Below, piece after piece: positions 43,102 to 51,846 of a stretch of DNA of 64,000 nt (position 1 is its first letter; each line of letters starts with the position of its first letter). A model generated the notes under the pieces. The model was not told the origin of the DNA. It saw nothing but the letters and a program-made list of their open reading frames with translations, and made no database searches. The stretch is from assembly GCA_038521865.1 (NCBI GenBank), contig JBCBKO010000002.1:1-64000 (forward strand). Direction: 5' to 3'. Both the position numbers and the translations under genes were made by a program. This stretch comes from CALBPI01 sp038521865. GTDB lineage: Bacteria > Pseudomonadota > Gammaproteobacteria > Steroidobacterales > Woeseiaceae.

Positions 43102-44024
43102 TGCCGGACTCAACCGAACAGGCGAAACCGTCATTTCATGCACCGCGCTATTGGCCAACCTGGATCGGCTTTTGGCTGCTCCGATTGTTGAGCTTTCTGC
43201 CCTTCAAGGCCCAGCTGAGACTCGGCCGTAGTGTGGGGCGCCTGGCCCTGAAACTGTCGCCGAAGCGCGCGGAGGTCACGCGGCGCAATCTGCAAACTTG
43301 CTTCCCCGAGTACGATGCCGATTGGATTGAGGATACCGTGACACGGCACTTCGAGAACCTCGGGATGGGCGTCTTCGAGATGGCGATGGCCTGGTATCGA
43401 CCGCAGCGACTTAAAGGACGTTGGCGCTTCAACGGCATCGAACACCTGTCTGCGAATACGCCTGGCTCGGTCATCCTGATCACGGGTCATTTCGGTGCGC
43501 TTGAAGTAGGCGGCACCGCACTGAAATCCGAGGGACTGATTTTTGATGCCGTCTATCGCGAAGATCGCAGTCCGCTGGTTACGGAGCTAACCCGTCGAGG
43601 TCGTGAGCGCTCTGGTAGGCAGACGATCGAGAAATCGAACATCAAGCAGATGGTTCGGAGCCTGCGTGACGGCATTCCGGTCTGGTATGCACCGGACCAG
43701 AGCTATCGCCGAAAACACAGCGCAATGATCAATTTCTTCGGCGAACCGGCGATGACCAATACGGCTACCAGTACGCTTGCTCGATTGGGGCGCGCTCGAG
43801 TCATCGGCTTTTATCCGCACCGACGCGCGGACCTGTCGGGTTATGACATCGAGATTACCGCACCGCTCGAGCCCTTCCCCACGGCAGACGCAGTCGAAGA
43901 CACGAATCGACTGGTGCGTCAGCTTGAGGATCAGATTTGGCGCTCACCCGACCAGTACTTCTGGGTTCACCGAAGATTCAAAGGCAGACCGGAGAACTAC
44001 CCCAACCTCTATGCCGATCTGTAG
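43101..44024 (+). CDS. LpxL-family lipid A acyltransferase (second of two)
   Basis: A 307-aa homologue of the preceding gene. I take the ATG at 43101 because it overlaps the upstream stop. Motifs: ITGHFGALEVGGTAL with the HxxxxE dyad, RRNLQTCFPEYDADWIEDTV, WYAPDQSYRRKHSAMINFFG and QYFWVHRRFKGRP. Having two adjacent paralogues suggests separate acyl positions or acyl donors. It converges on the Kdo kinase gene, overlapping by 16 bp. Confidence 0.92.
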   Translation: MPDSTEQAKPSFHAPRYWPTWIGFWLLRLLSFLPFKAQLRLGRSVGRLALKLSPKRAEVTRRNLQTCFPEYDADWIEDTVTRHFENLGMGVFEMAMAWYRPQRLKGRWRFNGIEHLSANTPGSVILITGHFGALEVGGTALKSEGLIFDAVYREDRSPLVTELTRRGRERSGRQTIEKSNIKQMVRSLRDGIPVWYAPDQSYRRKHSAMINFFGEPAMTNTATSTLARLGRARVIGFYPHRRADLSGYDIEITAPLEPFPTADAVEDTNRLVRQLEDQIWRSPDQYFWVHRRFKGRPENYPNLYADL

Positions 44025-44695
44025 CCGCTCGCTAGCGCATGCCAATGGCGTTCGTCCCAGTGCGTTGCGCCAGAGGCGCCGCGCTCTTTGAGCAGTGATC
44101 GATACAGTCGTTTCAGGTTGCCAGAGCCCCAGCTACCCGGCGAGCGCTGCCGACCGCGATCAAAATCAATCAGAAACCATCGGCCTCCATCTTGCAGGAG
44201 GATGTTATTTGCGTTGAGGTCAGAATGATCGATACCGGCGCGGTGAAACCGCGCGAGCGTATTGCCAAGCGCCATCCAGGCGTCCTCTGCAAGCTCGGAT
44301 CGCGCCAATGCCTCAGTCAGTGTCTTGGTCTCGGGGATCAGTGTCGTGACTAACCACGCTCGGTAGAACACACCCACTCGCTCATACCGTGCCGCCGCTG
44401 GCGCAGGCACGGGCAGTCCACTCTCATACATGTCCCTCAGCAAACGATACTCACACAGGCTGCGCGCTCTTGACGCCCCAGTGAACAAATAACGATCGCC
44501 CAACAGCGAGGCCATCGCGCCACCTCGCCGATAGGTGCGCAGCGCATAGTCCCCGCTCTGATCACCAACAAACGCCGTCGCGCCGCGCCCGGCATCCGCA
44601 GCACCCAACTGGCGCGGCCAGGCCGCCGCATCGAACAAATAATCGGGACGCACACCCAGACGCTGCTCGTCTACCTCCTCAACCACTCTCTGCAT
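44009..44695 (-). CDS. kdkA: 3-deoxy-D-manno-octulosonic acid kinase KdkA
   Basis: A 228-aa small kinase of the Kdo kinase/WaaP family that phosphorylates Kdo of the inner core. GDYALRTYRRGGAMASLLGD forms the glycine-loop region, FHRAGIDHSDLNANNILL the catalytic loop with Asp, and WFLIDFDRGR the DFD metal site. KdkA is typical where a single phosphorylated Kdo is present. It is divergent from the GT9 gene across 130 bp. Confidence 0.92.
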   Translation of the reverse strand: MQRVVEEVDEQRLGVRPDYLFDAAAWPRQLGAADAGRGATAFVGDQSGDYALRTYRRGGAMASLLGDRYLFTGASRARSLCEYRLLRDMYESGLPVPAPAAARYERVGVFYRAWLVTTLIPETKTLTEALARSELAEDAWMALGNTLARFHRAGIDHSDLNANNILLQDGGRWFLIDFDRGRQRSPGSWGSGNLKRLYRSLLKERGASGATHWDERHWHALASGYRSA

Positions 44696-44825
44696 TGTTC
44701 GTCAGCCTACTTGAAACACTGCGCCCGCACCGGCGCACCCCGTTCGACCAGTGTAACCCCGCTATCGGGCGATTCCGACGATCGCTACACTTGGCGTATG
44801 GAGCGAACGGCAATGACAGCCCAGT

Positions 44826-45878
44826 ATGGGTAGCGCGGAACGTATTTGCATATTGCGTCTGTCGGCAATCGGCGATTGCGTACACGCCCTCGCTGTCGTT
44901 CGCGCAATTCGCGATGCACTACCGGAGTGCCAGCTCACCTGGCTGATCGGCAAGACCGAGGCCACGCTGATGCAAGGGCTTGAAGGCGTTGAGCTTGTGG
45001 TAGTCGACAAACAAGCCGACCGCACTGCAAGGAAGCATCTTGCGCACACTCTGCGGTCACGCGAATTCGATATTCTGCTCAACATGCACGCATCTTGGCG
45101 TGCCAATCTAATTTCACGCCTGATTCGCGCCCCGCGAAAGGTGGGTTTCGACCGTGGTCGTGCACGCGATGCGCAATGGTTGTTCTCCAATGAGCGGATT
45201 CCGCCACAACACCACCCTCATGTGCTGGATGGGTTGTTCGAGTTTGCCTCGCACATTGGCGTTGCGCGCAGTGCTCCGAGGTGGGAGTTACCACTCGCCG
45301 ACGCGGACTACGCTCTCGCCGACCAATTCGTTTCGGCCAACAGTCCTCTGGTTGTCATTAGCCCTTGCTCGAGCCAGCGAGCAAAGAACTTCCGAAACTG
45401 GCCTGCCGAGCGCTTCGCTGCAATCACGCAGCTAGCGGTCGCGCGATACTCGGCCATTGTCGCAGTGACCGGTGGCGGCAGCGCCCTTGAGCATGAGTAC
45501 GCCGAGGCCATCAAAGCGGCAGCGCCTGAGTCCGTGCATGACCTTGTCGGTAAAAGCTCACTGAAGTCGCTAGCGGCGCTGATTCAGCGCGCCAATTGCA
45601 TCATCTGTCCCGATTCGGGACCGGCGCACATCGCAAGCGCGGTCGGCACGCCCGCAATCGGGTTGTATGCAACATCCAATCCCGGGCGGACCGGGCCGGT
45701 ATCGCAACCCGAATTCACGGTCGACCGTTATCCGGACGCCCTCAAGAAGTACATGGATGAGACGGTCGAGTCGGTGCGCTGGGGTCAACGCGTGCGCCAC
45801 CCCGATGCCATGACTTTGATCACGGTTGAGGAAGTCGCTGAGAAACTCGATCAGGCACTCAGGACGCAGGCAGCTTAA
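44826..45878 (+). CDS. Glycosyltransferase family 9 (LPS heptosyltransferase I-like)
   Basis: A 350-aa GT-B enzyme. The N-terminal GT9 motif ICILRLSAIGDCVHAL is at residues 7-22 and the C-terminal donor-site motif CIICPDSGPAHIASAVGTP near 258-276. It most likely adds a heptose or related sugar to the inner core. The second heptosyltransferase gene converges on it, overlapping 20 bp. Whether it is WaaC itself or another GT9 core transferase cannot be decided from sequence here. Confidence 0.86.
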   Translation: MGSAERICILRLSAIGDCVHALAVVRAIRDALPECQLTWLIGKTEATLMQGLEGVELVVVDKQADRTARKHLAHTLRSREFDILLNMHASWRANLISRLIRAPRKVGFDRGRARDAQWLFSNERIPPQHHPHVLDGLFEFASHIGVARSAPRWELPLADADYALADQFVSANSPLVVISPCSSQRAKNFRNWPAERFAAITQLAVARYSAIVAVTGGGSALEHEYAEAIKAAAPESVHDLVGKSSLKSLAALIQRANCIICPDSGPAHIASAVGTPAIGLYATSNPGRTGPVSQPEFTVDRYPDALKKYMDETVESVRWGQRVRHPDAMTLITVEEVAEKLDQALRTQAA

Positions 45879-46872
45879 TACTCGCAATGACCTGTGCGGG
45901 TGTCAGGTCTTCCAAGCATCTGAGGTGCCCGAGCGGACACGTGCGCTGAAAGCATGGACTGCACTCCAAATCGAGATAGTGAATCTCACTGCGTGTCGTC
46001 AACGGCGGTGTAAATCTCGGGCTACTCGAGCCGTACACAGCAACAACGGAAGTCCCGACAGCGGCGGCGACGTGCATCAGTCCGGAATCGTTACTCACAA
46101 CGGCATGGCAGGCCGCTAGCAGGTCAATCGCCTCAGATAACGAGGTCTCGCCACACAGGTTGTGTGCCGCCACCCGGGATTGCGCAACGATGTTTTGTGC
46201 AGCGTCGCGATCACCGGGGCCGCCCAACAACCAGACATCAAATCCACGCTCGTAGAGTTCGCGCGCAGCGGTCGCGAAATGTTCCTGCGGCCATGCTTTG
46301 GCGGGTCCGTACTCAGCCCCACACAGCAAGCCGACCACAGGCCGATCGTGCGTTGGCACCAGGCGCTCGATGGCTTTGCGCTGCGCGTTGGCATCGACCG
46401 TCAGGGAGGGCGGAGGCGGAGGCGGCAGTGCCTCACCGCGCTCGACACCCAGCATCACGAAGCGTTTGACCGTCTGATCGAGAACCGACTTGTCGAACGC
46501 GCGCATATCATTGATCAATCCGTACCGAAACTCGCCGCGATAGCCTGTGCGCTGCGGGATGCGCGCGAACCAGGGCACCAGCGCCGCTTTCAGAGAGCGC
46601 GGCAGAACAATGGCGCGACCGTAGCCTCGGTCACGCAGCGAGACGCCGAGCGACCGGCGAACACCGATGCCGACCGCACCGTGGCCAAGTGGCATTTCTA
46701 CACCTTCGCGAACCTCGGGCATTCGAGCAACGATCGGCAACGACCATCCGGGGGCCAGCACATCGACCGGGCGACTCGGTGATCGCTGTTTCAACCATCG
46801 AAATAACGACTGAGCCATAACCATGTCACCGACCCACGATGGGCCGACGACCAGCACAGGAGACTCGCTCAC
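45859..46872 (-). CDS. waaF: Lipopolysaccharide heptosyltransferase II WaaF
   Basis: A 337-aa GT9 enzyme. VLVVGPSWVGDMVMAQSLF at the N-terminus, RTGYRGEFRYGLINDMR and HAVVSNDSGLMHVAAAVGT near 258-276 are WaaF signatures, as is YLDLECSPCFQRTCPLGHLRC at the end (in segments). It adds the second heptose. Its start overlaps the hldD stop by 4 nt. Confidence 0.94.
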   Translation of the reverse strand: MSESPVLVVGPSWVGDMVMAQSLFRWLKQRSPSRPVDVLAPGWSLPIVARMPEVREGVEMPLGHGAVGIGVRRSLGVSLRDRGYGRAIVLPRSLKAALVPWFARIPQRTGYRGEFRYGLINDMRAFDKSVLDQTVKRFVMLGVERGEALPPPPPPSLTVDANAQRKAIERLVPTHDRPVVGLLCGAEYGPAKAWPQEHFATAARELYERGFDVWLLGGPGDRDAAQNIVAQSRVAAHNLCGETSLSEAIDLLAACHAVVSNDSGLMHVAAAVGTSVVAVYGSSSPRFTPPLTTRSEIHYLDLECSPCFQRTCPLGHLRCLEDLTPAQVIASIKLPAS

Positions 46873-47810
46873 CGCCCGAGTGCGGTCATGTAATCACTGA
46901 CGCCACGTTGCACATCACGAAATTCGAGTGTGCAACCGGCCGCTCTCAACCGAGTAAGATCCGCTTGGGTGTGACTCTGATAGGCACCCTTGAGGTGATC
47001 CGGGAAATCGATGTACTCGATCGTGCCTCGGCCCAGATGACCGACCACCGCCTCTGCGACTTCGCCGAAAGTCTGCGCACGACCCGTACCGCAATTGAAC
47101 ACACCGCTCACTTCAGGGTGGTCTAACATCCAGAGATTCACGCCCACAACATCACCAACGTGCACAAAATCCCGCTGCTGTTCTCCATCGCCGTAACCGG
47201 CGTGAGCGCCGAAAAGTCGCGCACGGCCCGTCTCGAGAATCTGGTTGGAAAAGTGCCATGCGACACTTGCCATACTGCCCTTGTGCGCCTCGCGCGGGCC
47301 GTAAACGTTGAAGTACCTCAACCCAACCACCTGGGTCGACAGGCTCGTCGCGTGTCTGCGGTAGTAGTTATCGAATAGGAGCTTCGAGTAGCCATAAACG
47401 TTCAGCGGGCGCTCGTTCTCTCTCACCTCGGAGAAGGTCGAACTGCCGCCATAGACGGCTGCGGAAGAGGCATAGATGAATGGGATGCGACGTTGCTCAC
47501 AAAACCACAACAGCGCTTTGCTGTAAGTGAAGTTATTCTCGAGCATGAAGCGACCATTCCACTCGGTCGTCGTTGAGCAAGCGCCTTGATGGAACACCGC
47601 GCTGATGCCGCCAAAATCATCCCCCGCCGTCACACGCTGAAGAAACTCATCGCGATCAAGGTAGTCGGCGACGTCTAGGTCGACAAGATTGGTGAATTTG
47701 TGCCCGTCGGTCATTTCGTCGACCACCATCACAGGCTCAGAGGTGCGCGCATTCAGCGCAGCCACCAGATTCGCGCCAATGAACCCAGCTCCGCCGGTCA
47801 CCACAATCAT
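46869..47810 (-). CDS. hldD: ADP-L-glycero-D-manno-heptose 6-epimerase HldD
   Basis: Makes the heptose donor for the neighbouring transferases. The NAD-binding GGAGFIGANLVAAL is at residues 6-19, a Ser/Ala cluster at IYASSAAVYGG, and the catalytic Tyr-x3-Lys at YGYSKLLFDNYYR near 139. At 313 aa it matches RfaD/HldD length. Upstream of waaF in one operon. Confidence 0.96.
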   Translation of the reverse strand: MIVVTGGAGFIGANLVAALNARTSEPVMVVDEMTDGHKFTNLVDLDVADYLDRDEFLQRVTAGDDFGGISAVFHQGACSTTTEWNGRFMLENNFTYSKALLWFCEQRRIPFIYASSAAVYGGSSTFSEVRENERPLNVYGYSKLLFDNYYRRHATSLSTQVVGLRYFNVYGPREAHKGSMASVAWHFSNQILETGRARLFGAHAGYGDGEQQRDFVHVGDVVGVNLWMLDHPEVSGVFNCGTGRAQTFGEVAEAVVGHLGRGTIEYIDFPDHLKGAYQSHTQADLTRLRAAGCTLEFRDVQRGVSDYMTALGR

Positions 47811-47837
47811 TCGCTGGCGCTCACTTCGATTAGAATT

Positions 47838-48032
47838 TCATTCATCCTCGAGTATGTACAAGGCGCCGCAATACGGGCATTTCGCCCGTCCGGTAACTTC
47901 TACCGGCACATAAACGCGAGGATGCGAATTCCAGAGACTGGTGCCCGGCATAGGGCAAGAGATCGGCAGATCGGCTGCCTTTACGACATAGTGCGTTTCG
48001 GTATTCGGATGTTGTAAGGACGACTCGGACAT
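47838..48032 (-). CDS. Zinc-finger (zf-CHCC) protein
   Basis: A 64-aa protein from ATG 48032. ISCPMPGTSLWNSHPRVYV and GRAKCPYCGALYIL place the Cys-His-Cys-Cys zinc ligands of the zf-CHCC family, related to the NDUFS6 subunit type. Function in bacteria is unclear. An in-frame ATG at 48056 is possible, but it would lie only a few bases from the predicted transcription start. Confidence 0.85.
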   Translation of the reverse strand: MSESSLQHPNTETHYVVKAADLPISCPMPGTSLWNSHPRVYVPVEVTGRAKCPYCGALYILEDE

Positions 48033-48069
48033 GGGTCGGGTGCTCGTCGAGGCCATTTGCATTAAACGA

Positions 48070-48075
48070 ATTATA
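48070..48075 (-). promoter_or_regulatory. Consensus -10 box before the zf-CHCC gene
   Basis: A perfect TATAAT on the minus strand, about 38 bp before the ATG at 48032. The -35 region at the expected distance is poor, so it is only a candidate promoter. Confidence 0.35.
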
Positions 48076-48110
48076 CCCGCTCGGCTGCGCACGATCACCG
48101 CCCCCGGAAA

Positions 48111-50975
48111 CTAGTGTGACCCCAACCAGTGTTGCCACTGCTGGGACACTCGGCGGCGGACATCCTGCAGGGTGGCGCTCGGTACGACCGGACGATTGCC
48201 CTCTAGCGCCATACGATGCACCGTCGCGCGCAGCTCGACATAGGCCTCCTGCAGCGATTTCGCTGTGTCGCTCGTGAGCACAGCATGGCCGGCCAGACTG
48301 TCCAGTTGACGGATGTTATCGGTCCACTCAAGCAACGCGATGTGGGTATCCGCATGCTGCAAAATCAGGTACTGCACGAGGAACTCAAGATCGGCGATTC
48401 CGCCCGGGTCCTGTTTCAAATCGAACTCGTTGGGACCAGAGCGGGACAGGTTCTCGCGCATACGCCGGCGCATATCGGCCACAGCAACACGCAGCGAGGC
48501 TCGATTGACACTATCCACAAGCGTGTCGCGACGAATTTGCTCGAAGCTGCGCATCACACCCGCATCCCCAGCCACCGCTCGCGCGCGCACCAATGCCTGA
48601 TGCTCCCAGGTCCACGCGTCCTTTTGCTGGTACCGGCGGAAAGCTGCGAGTGACGACACCAACAGTCCGGAACGACCGCTGGGACGCAACCGCATGTCAA
48701 CTTCGTAGAGCTTCCCATGGCCGGTTTGCACCGACAGAAGATGCACCATCCGTCGCGCCAACCGCATTGCGAATCTCGCATTGTCCAGCGGCGTCGGGCC
48801 GTCCGTCTCACCTTCATCAAGATCGTGCAGAAATACGATGTCGAGATCGGATCCATAGCCGAGCTCGAGCCCACCGAGTTTGCCGTAACCAATGACGGCA
48901 AACCCCGGGGCGCTGGCATCCGTGCCGGCAGGTCTACCATGACGGGCAACCATGTCATTCCAGGCAAGCGTCAACGTGCGCTCCAACACCACCGTCGCCG
49001 TGTTGCTGAGACGATCACTGACGCGCATGATCTCAAGCACACCACTGACATCTGCCACCGCAATCCGAAACTGAGCCGTGCGAACGAATCGCACTAGCGC
49101 ATCGGTCTGATGCTCAACATCGGACTCGTCCTGCGTGCGCGCCAAGGCCTCAAGCTCTGTGCGCATCTGGTCGATGTCCATGGGTTCGTTAAACAGCGAG
49201 GCGTCGAGCAACTCATCGAGCAGCATCGGCTGCTCTGCCAGTTGTTCTGCGATGAACCGACTGGAGGCAAGTAGCCGCAGCAGTCGATCGGTTGCTTCGG
49301 GTTGCTCCACCAACAGCACGAGATACGCGCTGCGCCGGCACACTGATTCCACCAACTGCAGTGCGCGCTCCAGCACAGCGGGGGCCGGGGTGAAGGCCGG
49401 TAACCGCACGATGACGGCATCCACTGCGCCGCGGATACGATCCTGTACCGCCTCGGTGAGCGGCTGTTGCTGCATACGCCTCGCAAACTCCTGCAAGAGT
49501 CCCGCGAGGGTATCGATCTGCTCAAGACCTCGTTCCGACAGCGATTGTTTGATCTGCCCGCGATCAATCGACAGCCAGTCCGGTGTCGAATCGCGCTGCG
49601 CATCATTTTCTGCGGCAGCGAACACAAGACCGCGAAATGCGTCGGAAACCCGTCGTCGATGAACGTCCAGTTCCGCGACCAGCGAGTCCCAGCTGTTTTT
49701 TCCCATCGACAGGACCAACGCATGACGCTCCGACTCGGATTCCGGCAGCGAATGTGTCTGGCGATCTGCGAGCCCCTGCAAGCGGTTCTCCAGCACTCGC
49801 AGATAGTCATAAGCCGCCCGCAGCTCCGCTGCCATCTTTGCACTGATGCATTCCGCGGCCGCCACCGCTTCCAGCGCTGCGTAGAGAGAGGTCGTCTGCA
49901 GCGCCGGAAGTCTGCCGCCACGAATCAGCTGCCAGGACTGGACGATGAACTCGATCTCGCGAATGCCTCCGGTACCGCGCTTGATATCGCGCACGGCCTC
50001 CTGACTCGTGGCTTCTTGTTCGATCGTTCGCTGCATGTCGCGTAGCGACTGCAACACACTGAAATCGAGGTAGGCACGATAGACGAACCGAGTGAGGCAA
50101 TCGGCAACCCAATCGCGTGTCAGGTTGCGTGGATCCTCACCAATGACTCTCGCCTTCACGAACGCGTAGCGCTCCCAATCGCGACCATGACGCTGTAGGT
50201 AGACCTCCAGCGCGTCGAGGCTTATCGCAAGAGGTCCGGCGCTGCCGAATGGTCGCAGGCGAGTATCGACGCGAAACACGCGCCCGAGCTCAGTGACTCT
50301 ATCGAGTATGTCGATCACCAGCCTCGCTTGACGCAAACAGTACTCCTCAGCATGCAAGGCGCGACGGCCATCGCTTTCGCCGATCTCGGGGTAGACGAAA
50401 AAGATGTCGATATCCGATGAGAAGTTGAGCTCACCCCCACCGAGCTTGCCCATGCAAACCACCTGTAGCGGCACCACATCACCGTCCCGAGTGCGTAATT
50501 CACCATGACGTTCCTGAAGTCGTGCACGAGCTGCCTTAAGGCCGATCTCAACCGCCGCATCCGCGAATGCGCTCAGCGCCTCGAGAACGTCCGCCAACGG
50601 CAACGCCTCCGCCGCATCACGCCACGCGATTTTCAACATCAGCTGGCGTCGAAATCGTCGCAACCCCCGCTCTGCGCCCAATTCGGCTACTGCGGCGTCA
50701 AGACGCGCACGATCAAACACTGTGTCGTGCGCACTTTCGGTCAGAATATCGCCAAGACACGCGGGTTCCTGCAAGGCCGCGTCGCGGACAAAAGCGCTCG
50801 CCGCCGCTGCGCGCCAATATGCGGGTTGGGAAGCCGCCTGAGTGGCTAGGGCACTAGCCGCATCGGTGTCGATCTCGGACAGGGCCAAATACCAATGACG
50901 CAGGGTGTGCTGAAGCTCGGGTCGGTTGGCATACCAGGACTGGTGCGCCAGGAGCTTGTTGATCCGGTTCCACAT
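48111..50975 (-). CDS. glnE: Glutamine synthetase adenylyltransferase/deadenylase GlnE
   Basis: Bifunctional regulator of glutamine synthetase, about 954 aa. Each half has a nucleotidyltransferase site: FSSDIDIFFVYPE near 190 (deadenylase) and YGSDLDIVFLHD near 700 (adenylylase), each followed by a GlnD-type helical domain. I take the ATG at 50975 (MWNRINKLLAHQSW); a TTG seven codons earlier is possible. The start lies directly after a strong minus-strand terminator, see the hairpin at 51005-51073. Confidence 0.95.
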   Translation of the reverse strand: MWNRINKLLAHQSWYANRPELQHTLRHWYLALSEIDTDAASALATQAASQPAYWRAAAASAFVRDAALQEPACLGDILTESAHDTVFDRARLDAAVAELGAERGLRRFRRQLMLKIAWRDAAEALPLADVLEALSAFADAAVEIGLKAARARLQERHGELRTRDGDVVPLQVVCMGKLGGGELNFSSDIDIFFVYPEIGESDGRRALHAEEYCLRQARLVIDILDRVTELGRVFRVDTRLRPFGSAGPLAISLDALEVYLQRHGRDWERYAFVKARVIGEDPRNLTRDWVADCLTRFVYRAYLDFSVLQSLRDMQRTIEQEATSQEAVRDIKRGTGGIREIEFIVQSWQLIRGGRLPALQTTSLYAALEAVAAAECISAKMAAELRAAYDYLRVLENRLQGLADRQTHSLPESESERHALVLSMGKNSWDSLVAELDVHRRRVSDAFRGLVFAAAENDAQRDSTPDWLSIDRGQIKQSLSERGLEQIDTLAGLLQEFARRMQQQPLTEAVQDRIRGAVDAVIVRLPAFTPAPAVLERALQLVESVCRRSAYLVLLVEQPEATDRLLRLLASSRFIAEQLAEQPMLLDELLDASLFNEPMDIDQMRTELEALARTQDESDVEHQTDALVRFVRTAQFRIAVADVSGVLEIMRVSDRLSNTATVVLERTLTLAWNDMVARHGRPAGTDASAPGFAVIGYGKLGGLELGYGSDLDIVFLHDLDEGETDGPTPLDNARFAMRLARRMVHLLSVQTGHGKLYEVDMRLRPSGRSGLLVSSLAAFRRYQQKDAWTWEHQALVRARAVAGDAGVMRSFEQIRRDTLVDSVNRASLRVAVADMRRRMRENLSRSGPNEFDLKQDPGGIADLEFLVQYLILQHADTHIALLEWTDNIRQLDSLAGHAVLTSDTAKSLQEAYVELRATVHRMALEGNRPVVPSATLQDVRRRVSQQWQHWLGSH

Positions 50976-51004
50976 CCCGAGAGTGTAGCCGCACAAAGCT
51001 TTTC

Positions 51005-51073
51005 AAAAAAAACCGCCGTCGAAGACTGGGAGAGGCGTGTGCGATGAAGGGGTTCCCCCAGACTCCGACGGCG
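51005..51073 (-). terminator. Terminator or attenuator directly upstream of glnE
   Basis: On the minus strand a 17-bp stem (51057-51073 with 51014-51030; two mismatches) encloses a 26-nt loop and is followed by eight T residues (51005-51012). It terminates the 43-aa gene's transcript. Only about 30 bp separate the T run from the glnE ATG, leaving little room for a separate promoter, so it may act as an attenuator of glnE. Confidence 0.82.
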
Positions 51074-51118
51074 AAGTTCCAAGCAAGCTGTCTCTAGACG
51101 CTAGGCATAGGTGTGCGG

Positions 51119-51250
51119 CTATACCCAGCTGGCATTCATTGCGATGAGCGCGATCAGGAACAGACCATAAATCGTCGTCAGTACGAGTGCTGCCGATGCG
51201 AAATTCCGTTCTCGCTCAATGGCGTGATCCTTGAGTTCTGATGCGCTCAT
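51119..51250 (-). CDS. 43-aa single-helix membrane protein
   Basis: Starts MSASELKDHAIERERNFASA and continues into one hydrophobic helix (ALVLTTIYGLFLIALIAM), ending NASWV. GGAG lies 7 nt before the ATG and a strong terminator follows, so this is a compact stand-alone transcription unit. A charged N-terminal helix plus one membrane span is typical of small regulatory membrane proteins. No family is recognised. Confidence 0.65.
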   Translation of the reverse strand: MSASELKDHAIERERNFASAALVLTTIYGLFLIALIAMNASWV

Positions 51251-51342
51251 TCAATTGCTCCAATGCCTGTAGACGACATTCCCTGCCGCTTACCAAGGTT
51301 GGTGTTACAACTGAAGCGCTTATCCCACCGAAATCGAGAAAA

Positions 51343-51798
51343 TCAGAAAATTCCCGCAACAAGGCCTGCCGCAAGGGTCGCAGAGAGCTCCGAGACCTGA
51401 CCTGGCATGTCGGGAGTCCAGCCGCCACGCAGCACCAACGGGGGCTGTACCGTGCGCCAGCGCAACCCGGTGACGATCCGCTCGATACCCTGCACGGTGC
51501 CACGCCCGTCTTCTCCGGCGCGGATGTAGCAGGCGAAGGGTAATCCAGCGAGGTCCTGCCCTAGTGGATAGTAGATGCGCTCAAAAAAATCTTTGGTTCG
51601 CCCCGCCATACCACCGAAGTTCTCGGTGGTGGCGACCAACAGGGCATCGGCTTCACGAACCCGTGCGGCGTCCACCGTCAGGCTGTCCAGACTCACAACT
51701 TCGAGAGATTCGTCGATATCGCCAGCGGCGTCGGATGCCGCCTCAAGCAGCCTTTGCGTATTTTCTGACGGTGCGTGATGAACGATGAGCAGGCGCAT
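51343..51798 (-). CDS. Flavodoxin-like FMN-binding protein
   Basis: A 151-aa flavodoxin fold: LLIVHHAPSENTQRLLEAA is the phosphate-binding first loop, ADALLVATTENFGGMAGRTKDFFERIYYPL the second and substrate region (in parts), and YIRAGEDGRGTVQGIERI the third. It resembles NADPH-dependent FMN reductase-type proteins. Partner unknown. It runs in the same direction as the 43-aa gene, about 90 bp upstream of it. Confidence 0.8.
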   Translation of the reverse strand: MRLLIVHHAPSENTQRLLEAASDAAGDIDESLEVVSLDSLTVDAARVREADALLVATTENFGGMAGRTKDFFERIYYPLGQDLAGLPFACYIRAGEDGRGTVQGIERIVTGLRWRTVQPPLVLRGGWTPDMPGQVSELSATLAAGLVAGIF

Positions 51799-51846
51799 CC
51801 CTCAGATTGTGGCACTCGCTGGACGCGTGAGCCAGATCGTCCACGC

